A stretch of DNA of 22,626 nucleotides, taken from assembly GCA_964603985.1 (NCBI GenBank), contig CAZRXG010000052.1, forward strand, positions 1 to 22,626, given 5' to 3'. Under the pieces are notes generated by a model. That model was not told the DNA's origin. It worked only from the letters and a program-made list of their open reading frames with translations, and made no database searches. How positions within the stretch are numbered: position 1 is the first letter of the stretch; the number at the start of each line of letters is the position of its first letter. The translations under genes and the position numbers were made by a program. This document shows, piece after piece, positions 14,787-22,567 of the stretch. The DNA comes from CAZRXG01 sp964603985 (lineage in GTDB: Bacteria > Chloroflexota > Anaerolineae > Aggregatilineales > UBA3940).

Positions 14787-14795
14787 GTGACACAG

Positions 14796-14826
14796 ATAGG
14801 CCCCGGTTCAAACGACCGGGGCCTAT
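14796..14826 (+). other. 12-bp perfect stem-loop between binding protein and permease
   Basis: ATAGGCCCCGGT (14796-14807) pairs with ACCGGGGCCTAT (14815-14826) around TCAAACG. Such GC-rich intercistronic hairpins in importer operons usually protect the upstream mRNA from 3' exonucleases or reduce readthrough, raising binding protein over permease. No U-tract follows, so it is not a standard terminator. Confidence 0.65.
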
Positions 14827-14931
14827 ACTTACGGCCCACCCATTGGTGTAAACCTTCGTTTCCCTTGCCTGGCACCTGTAGGCACCTGCTAAAAAGGGAC
14901 AACTTATAGTGTAATCGACGAGGTATAGACT

Positions 14932-16356
14932 GTGACCACGTACATTATCAGGCGGCTTTTTGAAGCAATCCCGGTCCTGCTGGGAGTCTCGATCCTGGTC
15001 TTCCTCCTGATCCACATTATCCCCGGCGACCCTGCCGTCACCATGCTGGGCGAGCGCGCGACGGAGGAAAACGTCGACGCCATCCGCGAACGCTTTGGCC
15101 TCAATAAACCCCTTTTCCTGAACTTCAAGGGCAGTGTGGCCACCCTCCGGTCTGACAGCGCCACCCTGTACGATGAACCCGGCAGTGAAGAGACCAGAGG
15201 CGAGATCACGCCGGAATACACGCTCACCATCCTGGATCGCGAGGAGGGATGGGCCAAGCTCCGGGCCGTCAACCAGGAGCAGCTACAAGGCTGGGTTCAG
15301 GACGAGAACGCCAAAACCCAGTTTGGGAAGGTCGTACTCAGCGAGGAACGCCTGCGCGCCTTTGACGAACCCAAAGAGCGCGGGGCCAAGCGCATGGGGT
15401 CGATCAAGGTCGACGAGCTGACCGTCGTCGGCACCGGCGAGGAAGGCTGGTACGAAGTCACCTGGATCAAAGAACGCGACCGCACGGTCGGCTGGATCCC
15501 GGAAGATGAGGTCGACATCGGGGTTCGCGTTCTGGACAGTCAATACTTCATCTTCATGAGAAAAATCCTCTCCGGCGACCTGGGCGAAACGATCCAGGGG
15601 CACATTCCCATCTCCGACGAGCTGCGCCGCCGCCTGCCCGCCACCATCGAGCTGTCGGTTTACGCCCTGTTCCTGGCCGTGCTCGTCGGTATCCCGATTG
15701 GCGTTTTCTCGGCGGTGTATCGCAACTCACTGCTGGACACGATCAGCATGATCGGGGCGCTGGTCGGCGTCTCGATGCCGATCTTCTGGCTGGGGCTGGT
15801 CGTGATCTTCATCTTCAGTATCAAGTTGGATATGCTCCCAATGGTCGGTCGGCTTGACATCGACACCGACATAAAAACCATCACCGGCCTGCTGACGCTG
15901 GACGCATTGTTCCAGTTAAACTGGCCCGGCCTCCTGGACGCCTACAAACACCTGCTGATGCCCTCAATCGTGTTGAGCACAATCCCGCTGTCCATTATCG
16001 CCCGCATCACGCGCTCGTCTATGCTGGAGGTGCTGGGTCAGGACTACATCCGCACCGCCCGCGCCAAAGGGCAGATCCAGCGTGTGGTCATCATGAAACA
16101 CGCCCTGCGCAATGCCCTGCTGCCGGTCGTGACCGTGGTCGGCCTGCAACTGGGCGTGGCGCTGGCCGGGGCAGTGCTGACCGAGACGATCTTCACCTGG
16201 CCCGGCATCGGGCGGTGGGTGTACGACTCCATTCTCAAGCGCGAGTACCCGATCATCCAATCGGTCACGCTGGTCACGGCGTTCATATTCGTGATGATCA
16301 ACCTGCTGGTAGACGTTTCCTACGGCATCCTGAACCCGCGCATCCGCCTGGCCTAG
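14932..16356 (+). CDS. DppB-type ABC permease with two inserted SH3b-like domains
   Basis: Inner-membrane subunit of a peptide/nickel-type importer, 474 residues, about 140 longer than usual. TM1 spans about 8-29 followed by the standard IIPGDPAVTMLG and RERFGLNKP (to residue 60). Normally a short loop then leads to the SGDLG motif; here residues about 62-203 are inserted. The insert contains two SH3b-like units, each with the hallmark GW: one about 69-130 (EEGWAKLR then QGWVQDE), another about 155-196 (EEGWYEVTW then VGWIPEDE). The permease resumes at YFIFMRKILSGDLGETI with five further membrane helices and the EAA loop ATPase-contact motif EVLGQDYIRTARAKG. The GTG start has GAGGT seven bases upstream. 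The frame is open and in register throughout, so this is not a mis-join. Confidence 0.9.
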   Translation: MTTYIIRRLFEAIPVLLGVSILVFLLIHIIPGDPAVTMLGERATEENVDAIRERFGLNKPLFLNFKGSVATLRSDSATLYDEPGSEETRGEITPEYTLTILDREEGWAKLRAVNQEQLQGWVQDENAKTQFGKVVLSEERLRAFDEPKERGAKRMGSIKVDELTVVGTGEEGWYEVTWIKERDRTVGWIPEDEVDIGVRVLDSQYFIFMRKILSGDLGETIQGHIPISDELRRRLPATIELSVYALFLAVLVGIPIGVFSAVYRNSLLDTISMIGALVGVSMPIFWLGLVVIFIFSIKLDMLPMVGRLDIDTDIKTITGLLTLDALFQLNWPGLLDAYKHLLMPSIVLSTIPLSIIARITRSSMLEVLGQDYIRTARAKGQIQRVVIMKHALRNALLPVVTVVGLQLGVALAGAVLTETIFTWPGIGRWVYDSILKREYPIIQSVTLVTAFIFVMINLLVDVSYGILNPRIRLA

Positions 16357-16383
16357 CAGGGACGGCGCGAGGGAGACACGCTC

Positions 16384-17310
16384 ATGTCTGAAACAACACT
16401 GCCCATCGGGCACGGCGAAGACGAGATCATCCGCCGCCAGGAACAGCTAACGGAATACCGCTCCGAGTGGGACCGCATGTTCCGGACGCTGCTTCACAAC
16501 CGCAGCGCACAGGTCGGCGGTGTGATCGTCATCCTCTTCATCCTCACGGCGATCATCGGCCCTATTGTGCTGCCCTACGATGCCACCATCGACTCCGATC
16601 TGCCCAACAAGCTCCAGCCGCCCTCGGCGGAACACATCATGGGAACCGACAGCGTGGGCCGTGACATTGCGATTCGCGTTCTTCACGGCGCGCCGGTGTC
16701 GCTGCGAGTCAGCCTCATCTCGACCACGATCTCACTGCTCATCGGGCTGGTGCTGGGCGAGGCCGCCGGTTTCCTGGGCGGGTTCGTGGACAGCGTTATC
16801 ATGCGATTTATGGACATCCTGCTGGCTTTCCCCTGGCTGCTGCTGGCGATTGTGATCGTCACCTTCCTGGGGCCGGGCCTGACCAACGCCATGCTGGCTA
16901 TCGCCATCGTGGGGGTCCCGGCGTATGCGCGGCTCTCGCGTTCGATGGCGATCTCGATCCGTGAAGAGGATTTCGTCGAAGCCTCGCGCAGCCTGGGGGC
17001 CAGCACGTGGCGTATTCTGTTCCGCCATGTGCTGCCCAACAGCCTGGCCCCGATCATCGTGCAGACCACCCTCAGCCTGGGCACGGCGGTCGTCGAGACG
17101 GCGGCACTGGGCTTCCTGGGGCTGGGCCAACAACCCCCCTACCCCGAATGGGGTAAGATGCTGGCCGAGAGTCAGCGTTACCTGATAACGGGGTCGTGGT
17201 GGGCGCTGGGTTTCCCCGGCCTGGCTATCGTGCTGACGGTGCTGGGCTTCAACCTGCTGGGGGACGGCCTGCGCGACACGCTCGACCCGCGCCTGCGCGG
17301 ACGGCTGTAA
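16384..17310 (+). CDS. DppC-type ABC permease
   Basis: Partner permease of the same importer, 308 residues, normal length. A cytoplasmic N-terminal region of about 40 residues precedes TM1 (about 44-64); HIMGTDSVGRDIAIRVLHGAPVSL is the conserved OppC/DppC signature, and SRSLGASTWRILFRHVLPN is the EAA loop that contacts the ATPase. About six membrane helices follow the family pattern, ending TLDPRLRGRL. A GAGGGAG ribosome-binding site lies nine bases before the ATG, 27 bases after the first permease stop. No ATP-binding subunit follows; the operon ends at the terminator at 17333-17360. The ATPase must be encoded elsewhere or shared. Confidence 0.93.
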   Translation: MSETTLPIGHGEDEIIRRQEQLTEYRSEWDRMFRTLLHNRSAQVGGVIVILFILTAIIGPIVLPYDATIDSDLPNKLQPPSAEHIMGTDSVGRDIAIRVLHGAPVSLRVSLISTTISLLIGLVLGEAAGFLGGFVDSVIMRFMDILLAFPWLLLAIVIVTFLGPGLTNAMLAIAIVGVPAYARLSRSMAISIREEDFVEASRSLGASTWRILFRHVLPNSLAPIIVQTTLSLGTAVVETAALGFLGLGQQPPYPEWGKMLAESQRYLITGSWWALGFPGLAIVLTVLGFNLLGDGLRDTLDPRLRGRL

Positions 17311-17332
17311 GTCCCAATGTACGGAGAACCAA

Positions 17333-17360
17333 AACCCCCGCCTCGATTTGGGCGGGGGTT
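17333..17360. terminator. Bidirectional terminator between convergent genes
   Basis: AACCCCCGCC (17333-17342) pairs with GGCGGGGGTT (17351-17360), a 10-bp stem with an 8-base loop. On the minus strand it is followed by TTTTGG, on the plus strand by CTAATTT. It sits between the permease stop (17310) and the glycoside-hydrolase-like stop (17376), so it can serve both. Confidence 0.75.
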
Positions 17361-17375
17361 CTAATTTCTGTGGGG

Positions 17376-19532
17376 CTAATCCCACACCCGCGTCCAGGCC
17401 TGCACGACCGGCTCCTCGTTAGTCCACTCACCGTCGGCGGCCATCCCGCGCGCGAAGAAGCTGTACATCCGGCCCCCCCCACCGACGAACAGCGCGTCGC
17501 CGGGTTCGTCGGTTTCCAGCCACAGCACCCAATCGCCGTTGCTGGTGTTGTCACGGTACCAGACCTGGTACAGCCCGACGGACGGGTCACTGGAGCGCCA
17601 CTTGATCAGAAAGGCGGTCGCGCTGTCGTCCAGCAGGGGCAGCACACTGACGACGGGCCGGGGGCTTTTTTCGATCAGGATGATGGGCGTGCCGCCGATC
17701 ATAAACTTGACCGAGGCTGGCATCCCCACCTGATTGTGGTTGGTGGCCGGGTCGAGCGCGATGTGATAAGACCCGTCCTCCTCCGGCTCGACGCGGATGC
17801 GCTCCCCGCTGCGGGTGACCAGCGTGGCCTCCTCCGACCGGGCCTGAATGACCGCCTCCTCGACCTGGCCGGACTCGCTCCAGATCAGAGTGACGATCTC
17901 CGAGGTGGCAGGCCGGGCGAAGATCAGCCAGCGCTGGTCACCGCTCGGCCCGGCTGGGAAAGCCGTCAGCGGCACGAAGTCCTCCTCGCCGAAGACCTCG
18001 CCGACGGTGCGAAAGGCCTCGTAGGCCGGGCGAGGCGTGTCAGGCTGGGGATGCTGGTTGAAGCAGGTATTATCCTTGGCGTTGCGCATCAGGCCAAGCG
18101 CGTCCCCCCAGCACACGGACTGGCTCTGGCACAAATCGCCGTCGTGCGGCGCGAAGGTCGTGCCCGCCGGCTGGTTGCCACAGTCGTCGTAAAGCTGGAA
18201 GTGAAAGACCGCCTCCGCCCCGGCCATAAAGGCGTAAGCGGCATTCTGGATCACGTAGCTGGCCTGCTCATCCTGCGTCGCCCGCCAGACGATCTGGTCG
18301 TCTCGGGTGGCCCACTCCGGCCCCGGATAGTCGTCCCACACGGCGACGCCCGACTCGTTGAGCCAGATCGCCACGTCGCCCAGCCCGTAGATCGCCAGCA
18401 GGCTCTCGATGGTCTGCACAATGTGGAACGTGTAAGGCGGGTGACTGTAAGAGTGCACGGCCACCATGTCAAACGGGTAAGTCCCGGCGACCGGGTTGGG
18501 GTCGTTCTTGAACGTGCCCAGCAGGTTGGCGAAGAAGTAAGGCTGCTCGAACAAAACCAGCCCCCCCACCATGATCTGAGCCTCCGGGTCGGCGTGGCGG
18601 GCGGCGAGATAGGCCACCTTCAGCAGGCGGGCGTATTCGTCGACCGAACCGGCCCAGAACTGTTGGAAGTCAGGCTCGTTCCACACCTCCCACACCCGGA
18701 CGCCCTGATCGATGTCCCAGCCCTTCTGTCCGGCAAGCTTCCCGCCGGGCTTATAGCGTGCGACGGCGGCGTAGACAAACCCGGCCCAAGGGTTGTCGGG
18801 GTTGATCTTTTTGCCGCCGCCGGGCTTATCGGTGCCATCGGCGAAAACAGGCTCGTAGAGGTCCTCCGGCACGCCCCGGTTGTCGGCACGGTGCCGGGGC
18901 ACGCCAAGCAGGATGGCATCGGTGCGCAGGCCGTACTTCACGTCGACGTGCACCGTCCTGTCGTACACGTCCCAATCGTACTTGCCCGTCTTCTCCTCGA
19001 TCTCGCTCCAGTAGATCGCGAACCGGTCCCAACTGGCTCCCGCCTCCAGCCCGGTGCGGACGCGGGCCTTGTCGGCGGGGTGCTGGGCACTGCTGATGAA
19101 GTTGATGCCCAGCAGCGGGGCATACCCCGCGCCGGGCGGCGGCGTGGCCGTAGGCGTCAGGGTGGGCAGCGGCGTGAGCACGGTCGGCGTGAGAGTGACG
19201 GTGGGCAGCTCGCCCGTAGGGGTGGCCGTGCCGGGCGTTCCCCCCTCCGGCGTCGGGAACAGCGTCACGTCGCTCAGGTCGAGCGTTGGCGCAAGCCCAC
19301 CTTCCCCGGTCGGCACCAGGGTGTGCTGGAAGGGGCCGATCAACGGCCCGGTGGGAGTGGCACCCACCAGCGGCGCGACGTAGCCCTCCGGCGTGGCGGT
19401 GACGTAGACGATATTGGGCGTCGGAGGCACTTCGGCGTAGCGGGCTTGCAGCAGGTTACAGGCCCCCGCCGCGAGCAGCAGGGCCAGCAGAGCCACCGGT
19501 TTGATACGACCTGCATACTTACGAGAAGACAT
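17376..19532 (-). CDS. Surface lipoprotein with TIM-barrel glycoside hydrolase-like domain
   Basis: Protein of 718 residues. The signal peptide ends at a lipobox-like AGAC with Cys25. A Pro/Thr/Gly-rich linker (about 36-135) leads to a (beta/alpha)8 glycosidase-like domain (about 138-560). Key residues: E286 in VWEVWNEPDFQQFW, the clan A acid/base position, and E393 in IWLNESGVAVW, the candidate nucleophile. The spacing fits GH39/GH5-like retaining enzymes, but I cannot assign a family. The last 80 residues (QVWYRDNTSNGDWVLW, then MYSFFARGMAADG) resemble a fibronectin type III module. The gene has a weak ribosome-binding site and no obvious strong promoter; it is alone on its strand. Likely role: extracellular polysaccharide attack; substrate unknown. 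Confidence 0.82.
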   Translation of the reverse strand: MSSRKYAGRIKPVALLALLLAAGACNLLQARYAEVPPTPNIVYVTATPEGYVAPLVGATPTGPLIGPFQHTLVPTGEGGLAPTLDLSDVTLFPTPEGGTPGTATPTGELPTVTLTPTVLTPLPTLTPTATPPPGAGYAPLLGINFISSAQHPADKARVRTGLEAGASWDRFAIYWSEIEEKTGKYDWDVYDRTVHVDVKYGLRTDAILLGVPRHRADNRGVPEDLYEPVFADGTDKPGGGKKINPDNPWAGFVYAAVARYKPGGKLAGQKGWDIDQGVRVWEVWNEPDFQQFWAGSVDEYARLLKVAYLAARHADPEAQIMVGGLVLFEQPYFFANLLGTFKNDPNPVAGTYPFDMVAVHSYSHPPYTFHIVQTIESLLAIYGLGDVAIWLNESGVAVWDDYPGPEWATRDDQIVWRATQDEQASYVIQNAAYAFMAGAEAVFHFQLYDDCGNQPAGTTFAPHDGDLCQSQSVCWGDALGLMRNAKDNTCFNQHPQPDTPRPAYEAFRTVGEVFGEEDFVPLTAFPAGPSGDQRWLIFARPATSEIVTLIWSESGQVEEAVIQARSEEATLVTRSGERIRVEPEEDGSYHIALDPATNHNQVGMPASVKFMIGGTPIILIEKSPRPVVSVLPLLDDSATAFLIKWRSSDPSVGLYQVWYRDNTSNGDWVLWLETDEPGDALFVGGGGRMYSFFARGMAADGEWTNEEPVVQAWTRVWD

Positions 19533-19690
19533 TGGGTTTTATCCACATTCAAAACGACCGGCCATTGACAACACAACGGCCCAATCTTACCACAATCCCG
19601 GCCCGAAAGAATATAACCTCTTTTTCCTGGGGTGCGAGCAAAAGCTGTATGATTGTGGAGCAAAACCAGTGGAATAAAAAGCATGAAAGA

Positions 19691-19709
19691 CGGGACTGCA
19701 AATGTCCCG
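19691..19709 (-). terminator. Terminator-like hairpin after the PadR operon
   Basis: CGGGAC (19691-19696) and GTCCCG (19704-19709) form a 6-bp stem around a 7-base loop. On the minus strand it is followed by TCTTTC, a short U-rich tail, and it lies 24 bases past the membrane protein stop. The remaining 19533-19732 gap holds no gene I can support. Confidence 0.5.
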
Positions 19710-19732
19710 CCGTTTAAGGGCTCACCGCGAAG

Positions 19733-20887
19733 TTAACTGGTATAGACCGGCTGGTTGGTTTTTGTCGTGTCTGCTGGAGTCTCCGGGCCATCAGTCTGCG
19801 TATAAAGAACAAGCGCAAGGACCAAGATCAGCAGGGTAAACACGGACAACAGCATGTCGCTAAGCCATATGCGAAGTGGGCTGAAATCCGGGCGTGCCAA
19901 CCAGGGCACAGCAGTACGTGCGATCAACACGACGACAATCGGTGACAGCAGCCCGGCTACCTGACCACGCCGTGATCGGGCGCGCAGGAGCAGCAGCGGT
20001 GCGACGCTAATAAATAACCACGCCAGCAGGATGGCATATACCGGGTAGAATGTCATGTCCCTCAACAAGTGACCGGAAATAAAATCCGAATCGAACAGCC
20101 ACAAGCTGTACGCACCAACCACAAACAGCGACGCGAGGGAGCCATGCCGCTGTGACAAGGGCAGCCCCAGTGCAACGGGCAGCAGCATAAGGCCCACTGT
20201 GCTCAGTACACCGTATCCCACTAACACTGCAACGCCCACAACACTCAGGACAAAAAGTGCCAAGACCCATGAAGGAACGGGCCAGGCGTGTTCATATTTC
20301 CGGGCCAGCACGATGATGACAACCCAGAGGGGTATCGCCACAAACAGATGGCGTATACTATGCCCGACACGCATACGTGTCGCCAGTTCCTCCATTACCT
20401 GGAAGCCAATCCACAGCAAGACCCAGTTGGTCAACAGCCCCAAAACCAGAAGACCCCAGGCGGGTAGATGTTTTTGGGTAGCCAGCGCAGCGAATGCCAG
20501 GATCGCGACAAGTACAAAGCTGACAACAGCAGGCCACCACAAGGGAAAATAGATCCTGGAGATTCCGAACAATATGCCCGGCACCACGACCAGCATAACT
20601 TTGTGCCACGACATCGGTGTTATCCGATGATTGATGGTCATGACGACCTCCTTTGCCGCCTGCAGATATGCGGCAGAAGCAGATACCACGAGGTCGACCA
20701 GTATCCGCATCCATAACTGCATCAGGCCCCATATGCCGCTCTGCTCATACGCATCTCGACACAGGTCACGAAAAAGCTGTACCATCAGCGAACCGTACAC
20801 TTGACGGTGTGACGGTGGATATGCGATCAGCAATGCGCGGTAGACGGCAACAGACAGTCTAACCGGGTTCAGCGGTATGCGCGCCAT
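19733..20887 (-). CDS. PadR-associated multi-pass membrane protein
   Basis: Integral membrane protein of 384 residues. The first 75 residues (YRALLIAYPPSHRQVYGSLM, then FRDLCRDAYEQSGIWGLMQLW) match the pattern of the soluble prefix domain found next to PadR regulators and at the N-terminus of some ABC permeases. The remainder carries roughly nine or ten hydrophobic helices from about 90 to 370 without transporter signatures. AGGAG for this gene overlaps the PadR TAG stop (TAGGAGA), so the two are translationally coupled. A role as a permease or membrane-stress component controlled by PadR is an inference. The region is visibly less GC-rich than the flanking catabolic genes. Confidence 0.75.
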   Translation of the reverse strand: MARIPLNPVRLSVAVYRALLIAYPPSHRQVYGSLMVQLFRDLCRDAYEQSGIWGLMQLWMRILVDLVVSASAAYLQAAKEVVMTINHRITPMSWHKVMLVVVPGILFGISRIYFPLWWPAVVSFVLVAILAFAALATQKHLPAWGLLVLGLLTNWVLLWIGFQVMEELATRMRVGHSIRHLFVAIPLWVVIIVLARKYEHAWPVPSWVLALFVLSVVGVAVLVGYGVLSTVGLMLLPVALGLPLSQRHGSLASLFVVGAYSLWLFDSDFISGHLLRDMTFYPVYAILLAWLFISVAPLLLLRARSRRGQVAGLLSPIVVVLIARTAVPWLARPDFSPLRIWLSDMLLSVFTLLILVLALVLYTQTDGPETPADTTKTNQPVYTS

Positions 20888-20899
20888 AAGAGCGATCTC

Positions 20900-21265
20900 C
20901 TAGACCGTCCCACCGAGCAGACGTGTCGACTCGGCAAAGCCAATCAGTTGAGTGAGACGCTCCACCTCAGCCCTCAGCACTTGTTGACCGAAAGGGGTGA
21001 GCCGGTAGTAGCGCCGCCGCTCATCATCCAGATCGGGATCTGGACGTTCGTCGCTCTCTTCAATGAGTCCGTCAGCCAGCATTCGCTTAATCGAGCCGTA
21101 GAGCGTGCCTGGCCCCATCTGGATCTGGCCGTCCGTGATCGCATCAATTGCCTTCATGATGCCGTAGCCATGCTTCGCCCCGTCGGCCAACACCAATAGA
21201 ATGTGGAACACAGCCGATGTCAGTGGAAGCATTTGCTTGGGGCTTGTTTTTGTTGAATCGATCAT
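20900..21265 (-). CDS. PadR-family transcriptional regulator
   Basis: Winged-helix repressor of 121 residues, normal length for PadR subfamily 2. Typical motifs: HGYGIMKAI (about 32-40), GPGTLYGSIKRMLADGLIEE (recognition helix and wing region) and RRYYRLTPFGQQVL. The C-terminal helix is short, as in compact PadRs that dimerise through it. It heads a two-gene operon with the membrane protein at 19733-20887. Its own promoter carries a 9-bp inverted repeat over the -10 box, which is the arrangement expected for autorepression released by a ligand. The ligand is unknown. Confidence 0.93.
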   Translation of the reverse strand: MIDSTKTSPKQMLPLTSAVFHILLVLADGAKHGYGIMKAIDAITDGQIQMGPGTLYGSIKRMLADGLIEESDERPDPDLDDERRRYYRLTPFGQQVLRAEVERLTQLIGFAESTRLLGGTV

Positions 21266-21298
21266 ATGCTTACGCCTTATTCATATCGACTACCGGTA

Positions 21299-21323
21299 TA
21301 TTATATCCGTTGCCGATATAATA
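21299..21323. promoter_or_regulatory. Inverted repeat, candidate PadR operator
   Basis: TATTATATC (21299-21307) and GATATAATA (21315-21323) form perfect 9-bp arms separated by CGTTGCC. The repeat starts at the TATTAT -10 box of the PadR promoter on the minus strand, so a bound dimer would block transcription. The 25-base length suits a PadR dimer. Confidence 0.7.
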
Positions 21324-21347
21324 ATCCGCCAATTGTATTTTTGTCAA
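21318..21347 (-). promoter_or_regulatory. PadR operon promoter
   Basis: On the minus strand a consensus TTGACA (21347-21342) and TATTAT (21323-21318) are 18 bases apart. The predicted start of transcription is about 45 bases before the PadR ATG at 21265. The -10 box lies inside the inverted repeat at 21299-21323. Confidence 0.7.
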
Positions 21348-21460
21348 GCGGGATCTGGTGCTCCGTTAAGTTACTTCTGCTCCCCCATGCATGGGACGGA
21401 TGGGCCGTCAGGCCCACAGGGGGTAAGTCTGCACTCTTTTCCCCCCTCGGCGTCCAATTG
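21348..21460. other. Middle of the PadR/hydrolase divergent region
   Basis: No gene seen. It holds a perfect 12-base palindrome CCCATGCATGGG (21384-21395) and a 6-bp stem TGGGCC/GGCCCA with a GTCA loop (21401-21416). Neither has a U-tract, so a regulatory or purely structural role is open. Confidence 0.35.
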
Positions 21461-21469
21461 TGCTATACT
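21461..21469 (+). promoter_or_regulatory. Extended -10 promoter of the hydrolase gene
   Basis: TGCTATACT gives a TATACT -10 box with the upstream TGn extension, about 90 bases before the hydrolase start. No good -35 box is present, as is common with extended -10 promoters. Transcription would begin near 21476. Confidence 0.5.
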
Positions 21470-21482
21470 AGATAGGCGCCAG

Positions 21483-21503
21483 TTAGTGTAATTTGTACAC
21501 TAA
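21483..21503. promoter_or_regulatory. Dyad just downstream of the hydrolase transcription start
   Basis: TTAGTGTA (21483-21490) and TACACTAA (21496-21503) are perfect 8-bp arms separated by ATTTG. The site lies about 7 to 27 bases after the predicted start, where a repressor could act as a roadblock; as RNA it would form a leader hairpin. Its sequence differs from the PadR-type repeat. Confidence 0.55.
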
Positions 21504-21557
21504 GCACGGCAGCAACACACGTTGGCAGCATATCAGGCAAAGGAACCAAGGAAGATA

Positions 21558-22481
21558 ATGGCATTCCCATCTTTTTACGATCCCGGCAAAGTCGGCACGC
21601 TCTTCGTGCCGGACACCGCCGGAGTCATTCTGGCCGGGCACAATTCGAGGGTCAAACCATCGGCGGAGGACGAAGAGCGGGTGCTGCTCCTGCTGGTTGA
21701 CCCCCAGGTGGACTTCATCCACACCGACGGCACGCTGAGCGTTCCCGGCGCGGTGGACGACGCCCGCCGCACCATCGAGTGGCTGTTCGACAACCTGGAG
21801 CGCGTGACCGACATCACTGCCTCACTGGACAGCCACATCCCCGTCCAGATCTTCTATCCTACGTGGTGGGTCAACGCCGAAGGGCAGCAGCCCGCTCCCT
21901 TCACGCCGATCACCGCCGAGGACGTGCACAAGGGCATCTGGCAGCCCACCGTCGAGGAAGAGTGGTCGGTGGAATACGTCAAGAAGCTGGAAGAGCAGGC
22001 CAAAAAGACGCTGATGATCTGGCCCTACCACACCATGATGGGCACGCCGGGCCACTCTGTCACACCGGCGCTGTACGAGGCCATCGCGTACCACGCGGCG
22101 GCCCGCGACTCGCGCCCGACCTTCCTCCCCAAAGGCTCGATCCCCAAGACCGAGCACTACTCGATCCTGGAACCGGAGGTCAAGGTGCCCGACGAGCCGC
22201 TGGGCCAGCTCAACGTCGCCTGCGTCGAGCGGCTGCTCTCCTACGACCTGATCTACATCGCCGGGCAGGCCAAGAGCCACTGCGTGCTGGAGACCGTCAC
22301 GTCGGTGATCCGCTACGCCAACCACACGCCGGAGCTGATCGGCAAGCTGCGCCTGCTGAGCGACTGCATGTCCTCGGTCGCCCACCCGGAGATCGACTTC
22401 GACGCGCTGGCCGACGCCCAATTCGCGGAGTTCGGGAAGCAAGGGCTGCGCATGGTCACGTCCGGCGACCCGGTTGGATGA
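21558..22481 (+). CDS. Nicotinamidase/isochorismatase-family cysteine hydrolase
   Basis: Cytoplasmic amidase-like enzyme, 307 residues, longer than the usual 180-220. The catalytic triad can be placed: D48 in LLVDPQVDF, K192 in LPKGSIPKTEHYS and C242 in AGQAKSHCV. D91 and H93 in SLDSH fit the metal site of nicotinamidases, and IWPYHTMMGTPGHS matches the conserved WPxHxxxGTPG loop. Hydrolysis of nicotinamide to nicotinate for NAD salvage is therefore likely but not certain. Extra length comes from an N-terminal extension (about 40 residues) and an insertion at 100-150. AAGGA precedes ATG 21558; the TTG at 21522 would add twelve residues and lacks a ribosome-binding site. It is transcribed alone. 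Confidence 0.85.
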   Translation: MAFPSFYDPGKVGTLFVPDTAGVILAGHNSRVKPSAEDEERVLLLLVDPQVDFIHTDGTLSVPGAVDDARRTIEWLFDNLERVTDITASLDSHIPVQIFYPTWWVNAEGQQPAPFTPITAEDVHKGIWQPTVEEEWSVEYVKKLEEQAKKTLMIWPYHTMMGTPGHSVTPALYEAIAYHAAARDSRPTFLPKGSIPKTEHYSILEPEVKVPDEPLGQLNVACVERLLSYDLIYIAGQAKSHCVLETVTSVIRYANHTPELIGKLRLLSDCMSSVAHPEIDFDALADAQFAEFGKQGLRMVTSGDPVG

Positions 22482-22567
22482 AGCGCATCGCGGCCTGAAA
22501 CTCACCACAAGGACACGCCTGCGAGGGGCGGCGGAGCGTGCACGAACAAGTTATCAAAAAGCCTCTC

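Noticed and set aside
14796..14826. Rho-independent terminator after the binding protein
   Set aside because: The stem is excellent but followed by ACTTACGG, not a U-tract, and the permease genes downstream clearly belong to the same system.
17196..19568. 790-residue open frame on the plus strand opposite the GH-like lipoprotein gene
   Set aside because: It is the antisense shadow of a GC-rich gene: Arg/Gly/His/Val-rich composition, no domain motif, and the minus-strand frame has a lipobox, linker and catalytic motifs.
19684..19737. Small plus-strand ORF (ATG at 19684, about 17 codons) in the gap before the PadR operon
   Set aside because: No Shine-Dalgarno, overlaps the terminator hairpin, and the sequence is explained by the stem-loop.
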